Assembly (NCBI RefSeq): GCF_002592005.1
Contig: NZ_NVQF01000007.1
Coordinates: forward strand, 1 to 64,000
Length of the DNA: 64,000 bases
Direction of reading: 5' to 3'
Source of the DNA: Mycolicibacterium palauense
Lineage (GTDB): Bacteria; Actinomycetota; Actinomycetes; Mycobacteriales; Mycobacteriaceae
Position 1 is the first letter of the stretch. Each line of letters starts with the position of its first letter. The notes beneath the pieces were generated by a model. The model was not told the origin of the DNA. It did not search any database and was given only the letters and a program-made list of their open reading frames with translations. Below, piece by piece: positions 1-8,499 of this stretch. Made by a program: the position numbers and the translations under genes.

Positions 1-8
1 AATTCACG

Positions 9-932
9 GTGAAGCGGTGGCGGGTGGGCGGGTGCCGCCGGCTCGCCGCGGCGCTGGCCGCCGCGGCCCTGGCGGTCAGCGGGTGCTCGGACTCCGGGGG
101 CCCCGCCACCGTGTACGGCGCCGGCACGGCGCGGCTCGGTGAGTCCCAGGCGGTGCTCGGGTGGAACGTCTCGGTGGCCAACCTGCGCTTCGCCGACGAT
201 CGGGTGCTCATCGACGTCGACGCCGCCCTGGCCGATGATGCCCGGGCCGCGGGAGCCGCCGCCGAGCCCGACGATCTGCGCTTCGGTCTCTACGGCGCAC
301 TGGCCCACCCGATCGAGGCGACCGGGACCGGCAGCTGCGCCCAGGTGGCCGGCTCCGACGTCACCCCGCTCTACGCGCCGGAGCCCACCCGGGTGACGGG
401 GACGGTGTGCCTGGGCCCGATCAAGGATCAGGCGCAGGTCCGCGGCGTGTACCTGTACTCACCGCGTGACCGCATCCCCAGGACCGTGGCGGCCTATCCG
501 GCGCCCTTCCCGGTGGGGGTGAACCCGACCAACCCCAACGACACCGGACTGGTGGTCAGCACCACCAGCGTGGAGGCCTGGCGGGGCGACGGCACCCCGC
601 TGTCGACGGCCGCGCTCGGCGATCCCACGGCGTTCACCGGCAACGGGTACATGCTGCTCGGGCTGCAGGCGGACGCCGAGGCCGCGCGGTACCGCGACGA
701 CTCGCAGCGGCGGGGCGGGCCGATGATGCTGGTCGCCGCGCCCACGATGCCGCCGCCGGGGCTCAGCCCGGCCTGCTCGGCCTACGGGTCCTCGGTCCTG
801 GTGCTGCCCGACACCTCACGGGACACCGTGCACCTGGAGGCCTCGCTGTGCACCCAGGGTGAGATCAACGAGGCGGTCCTCTACGCGACGGTCTCGGTGG
901 TCGGCACGCACGCGGCGGTGTGGCGGCGGTGA
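9..932 (+). CDS. secreted lipoprotein, function unknown
   Basis: A 307-residue protein with a GTG start. The N-terminus is basic, followed by an Ala/Leu-rich hydrophobic stretch and a lipobox (A-V-S-G-C, Cys26), so it should be a lipid-anchored exported protein. The mature part is Gly/Ala/Pro rich with a few Cys residues and no enzymatic motif I recognise. The start lies at the extreme left edge, so an upstream start cannot be excluded. Its stop overlaps the start of the SpoU gene (GTGA), suggesting co-transcription. By position it may be the homologue of a mycobacterial secreted protein next to spoU (inference). Confidence 0.7.
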   Translation: MKRWRVGGCRRLAAALAAAALAVSGCSDSGGPATVYGAGTARLGESQAVLGWNVSVANLRFADDRVLIDVDAALADDARAAGAAAEPDDLRFGLYGALAHPIEATGTGSCAQVAGSDVTPLYAPEPTRVTGTVCLGPIKDQAQVRGVYLYSPRDRIPRTVAAYPAPFPVGVNPTNPNDTGLVVSTTSVEAWRGDGTPLSTAALGDPTAFTGNGYMLLGLQADAEAARYRDDSQRRGGPMMLVAAPTMPPPGLSPACSAYGSSVLVLPDTSRDTVHLEASLCTQGEINEAVLYATVSVVGTHAAVWRR

Positions 933-1588
933 GCGACGCGCCCGGCCCCACCGAGTGGGGCCAGACCGGTTCGGGTGTCGGACCGTGGAGCGCCGAACAC
1001 GGCGGCCCGCCGCCGCAGGACCCGCGCTACGACCCGCAGTTGGTGCGCGACGGTGACACCCGCAACGTCGTCGACGCCTACCGGTACTGGACCAGGGAGG
1101 CCATCGTCGCCGACATCGACCGGCGCCGGCATCCGCTGCACGTCGCCATCGAGAACTTCGGCAACGACGCCAACATCGGCGGGGTGGTGCGTACCGCCAA
1201 CGCCTTCGCGGTGCACACCGTGCACATCGTCGGCCGGCGGCGGTGGAACCGCCGCGGCGCCATGGTGACCGACCGCTACCAGCGGCTGCAGCACCACGAC
1301 ACCACGCCGGATCTGCTCGACTTCGCCCGGCGGGCCGGCCTGACCGTCGTCGCCGTCGACAACGTCCCCGGCGCGCGGCGGCTGGAGGAGACCGCCCTGC
1401 CCCGCGATTGCCTGCTGGTGTTCGGCCAGGAGGGGCCCGGGATCACCGACGCCGCCAAGTCCGGCGCGCAGGCGGTGGTCTCGATCGCCCAGTTCGGCTC
1501 CACACGCAGCATCAACGCCTCCGTCGCGGCGGGTATCGCGATGCACACCTGGATCCGGCAGTGGGGTGACCTCGGCCACGCCTGGTAG
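929..1588 (+). CDS. SpoU/TrmH-family RNA 2'-O-methyltransferase
   Basis: About 219 residues. The SPOUT-fold signatures are clear: I-E-N-F-G-N-D-A-N-I-G-G with V-R-T-A-N-A-F (motif 1), V-F-G-Q-E-G-P-G-I (motif 2) and S-T-R-S-I-N-A-S-V-A-A-G-I-A (motif 3, AdoMet binding/knot). The family methylates ribose 2'-OH in tRNA or rRNA; the substrate cannot be told from sequence. The GTG at 929 overlaps the lipoprotein stop; an in-frame GTG at 920 is an alternative start. A roughly 60-residue N-terminal extension precedes the catalytic domain, as is common in actinobacterial members. Confidence 0.85.
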   Translation: MSDAPGPTEWGQTGSGVGPWSAEHGGPPPQDPRYDPQLVRDGDTRNVVDAYRYWTREAIVADIDRRRHPLHVAIENFGNDANIGGVVRTANAFAVHTVHIVGRRRWNRRGAMVTDRYQRLQHHDTTPDLLDFARRAGLTVVAVDNVPGARRLEETALPRDCLLVFGQEGPGITDAAKSGAQAVVSIAQFGSTRSINASVAAGIAMHTWIRQWGDLGHAW

Positions 1589-1604
1589 GGCAGGATTGAC
1601 CGAC

Positions 1605-2732
1605 ATGGATCAGGTTTGGGCCAATCGCGCGTCGTCGGCCGAGGCCGCCGTCACCGCGCGCCACCTCAAGAGGCTGTGGGGGCTGCCCGGAACCCAGCTC
1701 GGGGTGGTGTCCTGGCCGCCGAGCGGCGGCGACCGGCGGTTCGCCACCTGGCACTACTGGTGGCAGGCGCACCTGCTGGACTGCCTGATCGACGCCCAGC
1801 TGCGCGACCCCCGGCTCGAGCGGCTCGGCCGGATCAAACGCCAGATCCGTGCGCACCGGCTGCGCAACACCTGGTCCTGGGTCAACGACTACTACGACGA
1901 CATGGCCTGGCTGGCGCTGGCGCTGGAACGGGCCGGCCGGCTGGTGGGGGTGACCCGCAAGGGTGCGCTGGACAAGCTCGCCGAGCAGCTCGTCACCGCG
2001 TGGGTGCCCGAGGACGGCGGCGGCATCCCGTGGCGCAAGAAGGATCAGTTCTTCAACGCACCGGCCAACGGCCCCGCCGGGATCTTCCTGGCCCGTCACG
2101 GCGACCGGCTGCGCCGGGCCCAGCAGATGGCCGACTGGATCGACGAGACCCTGATCGACCCCGAGACCCACCTGGTCTTCGACGGCATCAAGGCGGGCTC
2201 GCTGGTGCGGGCCCAGTACACCTACTGCCAGGGCGTGGTGGTGGGCCTGGAGACCGAGTTGGCCGGGCGGACCGACGACGAGCGCCACGCCCGGCGGGTG
2301 CACCGGCTGGTCGCCGCGATCGGTGCCCGGATGGCCCCCGACGGTGTGCTCAAGGGGACCGGCGGCGGCGACGGCGGTCTCTTCGGCGGGATCACCGCGC
2401 GCTATCTCGCGTTCGCGGCCACCGCACTGCCCGGCAGCTCCGAGCAGAGCGAACGGACCCGCCGCACCGCGCGCGACATCGTGCTCGCCTCGGCCCGCTC
2501 GGCCTGGGAGTACCGCCAGAGCGTCGACGGACTGCCGCTGTTCGGCCCGTTCTGGGACCGCGCGGCCGAACTGCCCCGAGCCGACACCGGGCAGGCGCAG
2601 CTCGTCGACGGCGCGGTCGACTCCTCGGCCATGCCCGAGCGGGACCTGTCGGTGCAGCTGTCGGGATGGATGTTGATGGAAGCCGCCCACCGGGTCGGGC
2701 AGGGAACACACACAGAGCGGGAGGAGAGCTGA
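1605..2732 (+). CDS. glycoside hydrolase family 76-like protein (putative alpha-1,6-mannanase fold)
   Basis: About 375 residues, rich in Trp/Tyr. It has the alternating helical pattern of (alpha/alpha)6 barrels and the N-D-Y-Y-D-D-M-A-W-L-A-L-A block, whose paired Asp residues correspond to the catalytic pair of GH76 mannanases. There is no signal peptide, so it is predicted cytoplasmic, unlike secreted fungal members. ATG at 1605 is preferred over an ATG at 1566 that would overlap spoU. The stop overlaps the start of the next gene (TGATG), so the two are coupled. The family call rests on pattern recognition; the substrate is unknown. Confidence 0.65.
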   Translation: MDQVWANRASSAEAAVTARHLKRLWGLPGTQLGVVSWPPSGGDRRFATWHYWWQAHLLDCLIDAQLRDPRLERLGRIKRQIRAHRLRNTWSWVNDYYDDMAWLALALERAGRLVGVTRKGALDKLAEQLVTAWVPEDGGGIPWRKKDQFFNAPANGPAGIFLARHGDRLRRAQQMADWIDETLIDPETHLVFDGIKAGSLVRAQYTYCQGVVVGLETELAGRTDDERHARRVHRLVAAIGARMAPDGVLKGTGGGDGGLFGGITARYLAFAATALPGSSEQSERTRRTARDIVLASARSAWEYRQSVDGLPLFGPFWDRAAELPRADTGQAQLVDGAVDSSAMPERDLSVQLSGWMLMEAAHRVGQGTHTEREES

Positions 2733-4675
2733 TGGCCAGCGAGCCCGGAGGGTGGGAACCCGACGTGCACACCGTCGCCAACGCCAACGTGACACGGTTC
2801 ATGTCCTGGTTGCGGGAGACCGGCCGCGGTGACTACGCCGACTACCCGGGCCTGTGGGAGGCCTCCGTCAGCGACGTCGACTGGTTCTGGCGGGCGGTCT
2901 GGGACTTCTTCGACATCCGCGCCACCACCACCGCCGCGCACGCGATCGAGGGCACGGATATGCCCGGGGCGCAGTGGTTCCCGGGGGCGAGCCTGAACTA
3001 CGTCAGTCAGGTGTTCCGGCACGCGAGCGCCGACCGGCCGGCGCTGGTGGTGGCCGGCGAGGACGGGTCCACCGAGTGGTCCTGGGACCGGTTGCGCGCC
3101 GAGACCGCGGCGTTCGCGCACTTCCTGCGGCGCGCCGGCGTGGGTCCCGGCGACCGCGTGGCGGGGTATCTGCCGAATATCGGCGAGACGGTGGTGGCCT
3201 TCCTGGGCGCGGCCAGCATCGGTGCGACCTGGGCGGTGTGCAACCCGGATCTGGCCGTGGGTGGGGTCATCGCCCGGCTCGGTCAGCTCGAGCCCACCGT
3301 GCTGGTGGCCACCGACGGCACCGTCTACGGCGGCAGGCGCCACGACAAGCGCGGTGAGCTCGCCGAGATCCGGGCGGGGCTGCCCACGCTGCGCGAGACC
3401 GTGCTGGTGCCGCGGCTGGGTCTGGAACCCCCCGAGGACACCACACCCTGGGCGGCGGCGGTGGCCGCCGACGTGCCGCTGGAGATCACCGACGTCGCCT
3501 TCGAACACCCGCTGTGGGTGCTGTTCTCCTCGGGCACCACGGGCACCCCGAAGGGCATCGTGCACGGCCACGGCGGGGTGCTGCTGGAACACCTGAAGTA
3601 CCTGAGCCTGCACCTCGACCTGCACCCCGAGGACCGGTTCCTGTGGTACACGACGACCAGCTGGATGATGTGGAACTTCCTGCTCGGCGGGCTGCTGGTC
3701 GGCACCACCATCGTCTGCTACGACGGCAGCCCCACCCATCCGGACACCGACGGTATGTGGCGGGTGGTCGCCGAGCACGAGGTCACCGTGTTCGGTGCCG
3801 GCGCCGGATACCTGCTGGCCTGCGCCAAGGAGGATCTGCACCCCGGCAAGGAACACGACCTGTCCCGGCTGCGCATCGTGGGTTCCACCGGTTCGCCGCT
3901 GCCCGCCTCCGGTTTCCGGTGGGTGCAGGACGGCGTGGGCCGGCCCGTCGCGGTCCAATCCTGCAGCGGCGGAACCGATGTGGTGACCGCGTTCATCGGC
4001 GCATCCCCGTTGGTGCCGATCGTCGCCGGTGAACTGTCGTGCCTGTGCCTGGGGGCGGCGATCGAGGCCTGGGCCGACGGCGGTACCGCGGTGACCGGCA
4101 CCGCGGGGGAGCTGGTGATCACCAAGCCGATGCCCTCGATGCCCGTGTTCTTCTGGAACGACGCCGACGGCAGCCGCTACCGCGACGCCTACTTCGACAA
4201 GTACCCCGGGGTCTGGTGCCACGGCGACTGGCTGACCATCACCGAACGGGGATCCGTCGTGGTGCACGGCCGCAGCGACGCCACCCTGAACCGGGGCGGC
4301 ATCCGGATGGGCAGCGCCGAGATCTACAACGCGGTGGAGGGAATGCCCGAGGTCAGCGACTGTCTGGTGGTAGGCGTGGAGCACGACGACGGGGGCTACT
4401 GGATGCCGTTGTTCGTGGCCCTGGCCGAGGGCGCCGAACTCGACGACGAGCTCAAGTCCCGGATCACCTCGGCGATCCGCACCGCCGCGTCGCCCCGGCA
4501 TGTGCCCGACGCGATCCTGGCCGTGCCGGGGATTCCGCGCACGCTGACCGGCAAGCGACTGGAGATCCCGATCAAGCGGATCCTGCTGGGTGCCGAACCG
4601 GCATCGGTGGTCTCACCGACGTCGGTGGACCGGCCCGAGCTGCTGGCCGGTTTCGCCGACTACGCCGGCCGGTGA
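2732..4675 (+). CDS. acetoacetate-CoA ligase (acetoacetyl-CoA synthetase)
   Basis: A 647-residue ANL-superfamily adenylating enzyme. The AMP-binding P-loop S-S-G-T-T-G-T-P-K-G is near residue 265, the W-C-H-G-D-W core near 495 and the catalytic-lysine region L-T-G-K-R-L-E near the C-terminus. The N-terminal acyl-CoA-synthetase extension (W-F-P-G-A-S-L-N-Y) marks the acetyl/acetoacetyl-CoA synthetase subgroup. It activates acetoacetate to acetoacetyl-CoA. A longer open frame extends upstream through the GH76 gene, but ATG at 2732 follows a GGAGGAG ribosome-binding site and starts the conserved N-terminus. Confidence 0.85.
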   Translation: MASEPGGWEPDVHTVANANVTRFMSWLRETGRGDYADYPGLWEASVSDVDWFWRAVWDFFDIRATTTAAHAIEGTDMPGAQWFPGASLNYVSQVFRHASADRPALVVAGEDGSTEWSWDRLRAETAAFAHFLRRAGVGPGDRVAGYLPNIGETVVAFLGAASIGATWAVCNPDLAVGGVIARLGQLEPTVLVATDGTVYGGRRHDKRGELAEIRAGLPTLRETVLVPRLGLEPPEDTTPWAAAVAADVPLEITDVAFEHPLWVLFSSGTTGTPKGIVHGHGGVLLEHLKYLSLHLDLHPEDRFLWYTTTSWMMWNFLLGGLLVGTTIVCYDGSPTHPDTDGMWRVVAEHEVTVFGAGAGYLLACAKEDLHPGKEHDLSRLRIVGSTGSPLPASGFRWVQDGVGRPVAVQSCSGGTDVVTAFIGASPLVPIVAGELSCLCLGAAIEAWADGGTAVTGTAGELVITKPMPSMPVFFWNDADGSRYRDAYFDKYPGVWCHGDWLTITERGSVVVHGRSDATLNRGGIRMGSAEIYNAVEGMPEVSDCLVVGVEHDDGGYWMPLFVALAEGAELDDELKSRITSAIRTAASPRHVPDAILAVPGIPRTLTGKRLEIPIKRILLGAEPASVVSPTSVDRPELLAGFADYAGR

Positions 4676-6531
4676 CCGAGTCCGTCGACGTATCGATCAC
4701 CGGCGGACGCCGGCTGATCCGGTTGCTGCCGGGTCGGTTCGGCCGGGACCCCACCGCCCCGCGGGGCGGGGAGAACGCCGGGGCGGGGCTGCTGCTGGCC
4801 TGCACGGTGGTGGCGATCCTGTGGGCCAATTCCCCCTGGGCAGCGAGCTATTCGGCGCTGTGGGACACCGAGGTCGGCTTCGTCGTCGGCGACTCCGAGG
4901 TCCAGATGAGCGTCAAGCATCTGGTCAACGACGCCTTGATGGCGTTCTTCTTCTTCACCGTCGGCCTGGAGGTGACCGGTCAGCTGGCCATCGGCGAGCT
5001 GACCGATCGGGCCCGCGCGGTGGTGCCGGTGCTGGCGGCGCTGGCCGGCCTGGCCCTGCCCGCGGTCATCTTCCTGCTGTTCAACGTGGGCACCGAGGAC
5101 GCCCGGGCCTGGGGGATCGTCATCTCCACCGACACCGCGTTCGTGGTGGGGGCGTTGGCGGTGATCGGCCCGAAGTATCCCGCCCGGCTGCGCACGTTTC
5201 TGCTGACGCTGGCCGTCGTCGACGACGTGGGGGCGCTGGCGGTGATCGCGCTGTTCTACTCCGACGAGGTCGCGGTCCTGCCGCTGCTGGTGGCCGTGGT
5301 GCTGCTGGCGCTGATCGCCGCGGTGCGCTGGTTGCCGGTCGGGCGCGGGCCCGCCTATCTCGTGCTGGCCGTGGGTCTGTGGCTGGCGTTGTCGGCCGGT
5401 GGGGTGCATCCCACCCTGGCCGGGGTCGGGGTGGCGCTGCTGATCCCGGTGTTCACCCCGCAGCGGCGCACCGTCGAGGAGGCGGTCGGGGTGATCCGGG
5501 CGTTCCGGCAGTCGCCGAACTCCGACTACGCCCGGGCGGCCAGCCGTAGTCTGCGCGAGTCGATCTCGATCAACGAACGGCTGCAGTCGGCGTTCGGCCC
5601 GTACGTGTCGTTCCTGGTGCTGCCGTTGTTCGCGCTGGCCAACGCCGGGGTGCGGCTGGACTCCGAGACGGTCTCGGCGGCGCTGCGTTCCCCGCTGACC
5701 TGGGGCATCATCGCCGGTCTGGTGTTGGGCAAGCTGGTCGGCATCACCGGCGCGACGGCCCTGGTGCGCGCGACCGGGATCGGGCAGCTGGCCCCGGGGC
5801 TGACGCTGCGCCGCGTCGCCGGCGGTGCGGCGCTGTCGGGGATCGGGTTCACCATCTCGCTGTTCATCGTCGACCTGGCGGTGGTGGGCCCGCTCAAACA
5901 GGACGAGGCGCGCGTCGGCGTGCTGATCGCCTCGGCGCTGGCATTCCTGTTGGGGTGGGCGATCTTCCGGGTGACCGACCGGCTGAGCCCGCCGGTCGCC
6001 GTGGGCGCCAAGCTCGTTCGGCCGTTCGACCCGGAGCGCGACCATTTCCGCGGTGATCCCGAGGCGCCCCTGATGTTGCTGGAATACGGCGACTTCGAGT
6101 GCCCGTTCTGCAGCCGCGCCACCGGTTCCATCGACGAGGTGCGCGCCCACTTCGGCGACGAACTCGTGTATGTGTGGCGGCATCTGCCGCTGCCGAAGGT
6201 GCACCCGCGGTCGATGGACGCGGCGCTGGCCGCCGAGGCGGCCGGGCTGCAGGGCAGGTTCTTCGAGATGGCCCGCACGATGTTCACCTTCCAGGACTAC
6301 CTGGAGTGGGAACACCTCTACCGCTACGCCGATCAGGCGGGCTGCGACGTCCGCAGGTTCGACGAGGACCTGCGCGACCCGGTGGTGCGCCACCGCGTCG
6401 AGGACGACCTGGAGGACGCGGTGCTGATGGACCTCAACGCGGTGCCGACGTTCTTCGTCAACGGTAGGCGGCACAAGGGGCCGTGGGACGCGGCCAGCCT
6501 GATCAGGGCGCTGCAGGCCGCCCGCGGCTGA
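4672..6531 (+). CDS. nhaA: NhaA-type Na+/H+ antiporter fused to a DsbA/thioredoxin-like domain
   Basis: 619 residues. Residues about 40-430 form the NhaA transporter with roughly eleven hydrophobic segments, the paired-Asp segment V-V-D-D-V-G-A-L-A-V-I-A and a family-typical F-F-F-F-T-V-G-L-E block. From about residue 455 follows a soluble thioredoxin-fold domain with C-P-F-C near residues 476-479 and a V-P-T-F-F-V-N-G cis-proline motif. The antiporter exchanges Na+ for H+; the fused oxidoreductase may act on the transporter or as a separate redox module. The GTG start overlaps the preceding stop (GTGA). Such fusions are known in actinobacteria. Confidence 0.85.
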   Translation: MTESVDVSITGGRRLIRLLPGRFGRDPTAPRGGENAGAGLLLACTVVAILWANSPWAASYSALWDTEVGFVVGDSEVQMSVKHLVNDALMAFFFFTVGLEVTGQLAIGELTDRARAVVPVLAALAGLALPAVIFLLFNVGTEDARAWGIVISTDTAFVVGALAVIGPKYPARLRTFLLTLAVVDDVGALAVIALFYSDEVAVLPLLVAVVLLALIAAVRWLPVGRGPAYLVLAVGLWLALSAGGVHPTLAGVGVALLIPVFTPQRRTVEEAVGVIRAFRQSPNSDYARAASRSLRESISINERLQSAFGPYVSFLVLPLFALANAGVRLDSETVSAALRSPLTWGIIAGLVLGKLVGITGATALVRATGIGQLAPGLTLRRVAGGAALSGIGFTISLFIVDLAVVGPLKQDEARVGVLIASALAFLLGWAIFRVTDRLSPPVAVGAKLVRPFDPERDHFRGDPEAPLMLLEYGDFECPFCSRATGSIDEVRAHFGDELVYVWRHLPLPKVHPRSMDAALAAEAAGLQGRFFEMARTMFTFQDYLEWEHLYRYADQAGCDVRRFDEDLRDPVVRHRVEDDLEDAVLMDLNAVPTFFVNGRRHKGPWDAASLIRALQAARG

Positions 6532-6571
6532 GGAGCGCCGGCCGCGACGAGGGGGACGCCCGTCGCCTACG

Positions 6572-7750
6572 GTGGTGGACGTGCGCGACGTGCTGAGCGA
6601 GGTGTTGGCGGTCTGGCGCGGCGGGGGAACGGCCGGGCTGGCCACCGTGGTGCGCACGTTCGCCTCGGCCCCGCGGCCGGCCGGGGCGGCGATGCTCGTC
6701 GGACCCGACGGTGCCGCGGCCGGATCCGTGTCGGGCGGCTGCGTGGAGGCCGCGGTCTATGAACTGTCCACCGAGGTCGCCGCCAGTGGCGTGCCGGTGC
6801 TGCAGCGCTACGGCGTCAGCGACGACGACGCCTTCGAGGTGGGCCTGACCTGCGGGGGCATTCTCGACATCTTCGTGGAGCCGGTCTCGCCGGCGACGTT
6901 CCCCGAGCTGGAATCGGTGGCCGCCGACATCGCCATGCACCGCCCGGTGGCGGTGGCCACCGTGATCGCCCACCCGGACCCGCAGTGGGTGGGCCGGCGG
7001 CTGGTGGTGCGTCCCGACCGGGTCGGCGGGACGCTGGGCTCGGCGCGTGCCGACGACGCCGTCACCGACGACGCCCGCGGGCTGCTGGCGGCCGGGCGCA
7101 GCGAGGTGCTCACCTACGGGCCCGACGGCCAGCGCCGCGGGGAGGGCATGGAGGTGTTCGTGGCCGGCTACGCGCCGCGGCCGCGGATGCTGGTGTTCGG
7201 CGCGATCGATTTCGCCGCGGCCGTCGCCGCGCAGGGCGCCTTCCTCGGGTACCGGGTCACGGTGTGCGATGCACGCGGGGTGTTCGCCACCCCGGCGCGG
7301 TTCCCCACCGCCGACGAGGTGGTCGTCGACTGGCCGCACCGCTACCTGAGTGCCCAGGCCGCCGCGGGCGCCGTCGACGCCCAGACGGTGATCTGCGTGC
7401 TCACCCACGACCCGAAGTTCGACGTGCCGTTGTTGCAGGTGGCGTTGCGGCTGCCGGAGGTGGCCTACGTGGGGGCGATGGGGTCGCGGCGCACCCACCA
7501 CGACCGGCTGCAGCGGCTGCGGGAGGCCGGCCTGACCGACGACGAGCTGGCCCGGCTGTCCAGCCCGATCGGGCTGGACCTGGGGGGCCGCACCCCGGAG
7601 GAGACCGCGGTCTCGATCGCCGCCGAGATCATCGCGCACCGGTGGGGCGGTGGCGGACGCCCGCTCACCGAGACCAGCGGGCCGATCCACACCGCGCTGC
7701 CCGATCCGGCCGGTGCGGTCAGTCCGACCGGGAATGCTGAAGGTAGGTGA
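6572..7750 (+). CDS. XdhC/CoxI-family molybdoenzyme maturation protein
   Basis: 392 residues. The N-terminal XdhC/CoxI domain has A-G-A-A-M-L-V and S-V-S-G-G-C-V-E-A-A, and L-T-C-G-G-I-L-D near residue 92 carries the conserved Cys. The C-terminal XdhC Rossmann domain has M-L-V-F-G-A-I-D-F, V-I-C-V-L-T-H-D-P-K-F-D and Y-V-G-A-M-G-S-R-R-T. Family members help insert or sulfurate the molybdenum cofactor of xanthine-dehydrogenase/CO-dehydrogenase-type enzymes; no such enzyme lies in the window. GTG start. The 3' end overlaps the convergent TetR gene by about 32 bp. Confidence 0.85.
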   Translation: MVDVRDVLSEVLAVWRGGGTAGLATVVRTFASAPRPAGAAMLVGPDGAAAGSVSGGCVEAAVYELSTEVAASGVPVLQRYGVSDDDAFEVGLTCGGILDIFVEPVSPATFPELESVAADIAMHRPVAVATVIAHPDPQWVGRRLVVRPDRVGGTLGSARADDAVTDDARGLLAAGRSEVLTYGPDGQRRGEGMEVFVAGYAPRPRMLVFGAIDFAAAVAAQGAFLGYRVTVCDARGVFATPARFPTADEVVVDWPHRYLSAQAAAGAVDAQTVICVLTHDPKFDVPLLQVALRLPEVAYVGAMGSRRTHHDRLQRLREAGLTDDELARLSSPIGLDLGGRTPEETAVSIAAEIIAHRWGGGGRPLTETSGPIHTALPDPAGAVSPTGNAEGR

Positions 7751-8351
7751 CGATCGCGTTGGTCAGCCCGCGGCGGGCCTCGTCCAGGTCGTAGTAGCCA
7801 CCCAGTTGGCGTTCGGAGACGATCCCGCGCATCGCCCCGGGGATGAAGGCGGCGACCTCACGGATGCGGGACGGGTCGACGTCGACGTCGGCGAAGGCGC
7901 GCTGGCAGGTCTCGATCCAGCCCCGCCCCCAGGAGGACAGCTCGGCCGCGGTCTGCGGGTAGAGGCGGTCGAGTTCGGCCATGTCCCGCGGTAGGGCCAT
8001 CCGCAGCGTCTCGATGGCCCGCGAGTCCGGCGCCGTCAGGCCCTCGTAGAGGGTGTCGATGATGGCGGCCACCCGCTCCCGCAGCGGCGCGGCCGGGTCG
8101 AGCGCGGCCGGCAGTTCGCCGCGCCGTTCGGCGGTGCGCTGCAGCACCGCGGCCCACAGCCCGTCGATTCCGCCGAACTGGTACTTGACGGCACCCCAGG
8201 TGGCGCCGATCTCCTTGGCGATGCGGTTGGCCGACGCGGCGGCCGGGTCGCCGGTGGCCAGGCAGCGCAGGGCCGCCTCCAGCATGGACTCGCGGGTCGC
8301 CTGGCCGCGGCGGTTGGTGCGGCGCGCCGGGGACGCCGGAGACACGGCCAT
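7719..8351 (-). CDS. TetR-family transcriptional regulator
   Basis: 210 residues. The N-terminal helix-turn-helix (residues about 15-65) has the TetR pattern, with recognition-helix text W-G-A-V-K-Y-Q-F-G followed by a helical ligand-binding domain. It is transcribed away from the Rieske oxygenase gene, and a long inverted repeat lies in the 148-bp gap between them. It therefore probably represses itself and the divergent oxidation genes; the ligand is unknown. The 3' end overlaps the xdhC end tail-to-tail. Confidence 0.8.
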   Translation of the reverse strand: MAVSPASPARRTNRRGQATRESMLEAALRCLATGDPAAASANRIAKEIGATWGAVKYQFGGIDGLWAAVLQRTAERRGELPAALDPAAPLRERVAAIIDTLYEGLTAPDSRAIETLRMALPRDMAELDRLYPQTAAELSSWGRGWIETCQRAFADVDVDPSRIREVAAFIPGAMRGIVSERQLGGYYDLDEARRGLTNAIVTYLQHSRSD

Positions 8352-8395
8352 GGCAGCAGATGGTAGCCCAGGCCGCCAGCCGTCCCCCTTCGCTC

Positions 8396-8448
8396 AACGT
8401 CCACTTACGGCACGCGAACGGCCACGATCCGTGCGATAAGTGGACGTT
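8396..8448. promoter_or_regulatory. long inverted repeat between divergent TetR and Rieske genes
   Basis: Arms AACGTCCACTTA (8396-8407) and TAAGTGGACGTT (8437-8448) are perfect 12-bp complements. A second partly complementary pair just inside them (CGGCACG / CCGTGCG) makes the element nearly palindromic over 53 bp. It lies between the TetR start (8351) and the Rieske start (8500). Operator for the adjacent TetR protein is the simplest reading (inference). Confidence 0.55.
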
Positions 8449-8499
8449 CGGTGGGGCTCGCTTCTTGACTTACACAGAACCCACTGTGATTCTTTGTCC

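Noticed and set aside
1616..2731. Long open frame reading through the GH76-like gene into acetoacetyl-CoA synthetase
   Set aside because: High-GC shadow frame; composition is Arg/Ala/Pro shadow-type and the real start at 2732 has a ribosome-binding site and conserved N-terminus.
2402..4501. 699-codon minus-strand frame opposite acetoacetyl-CoA synthetase
   Set aside because: Antisense shadow of a strong gene, no recognisable protein text.
4660..6657. 665-codon minus-strand frame opposite nhaA
   Set aside because: Antisense shadow; His/Gln/Arg-rich composition typical of GC-rich complement frames.
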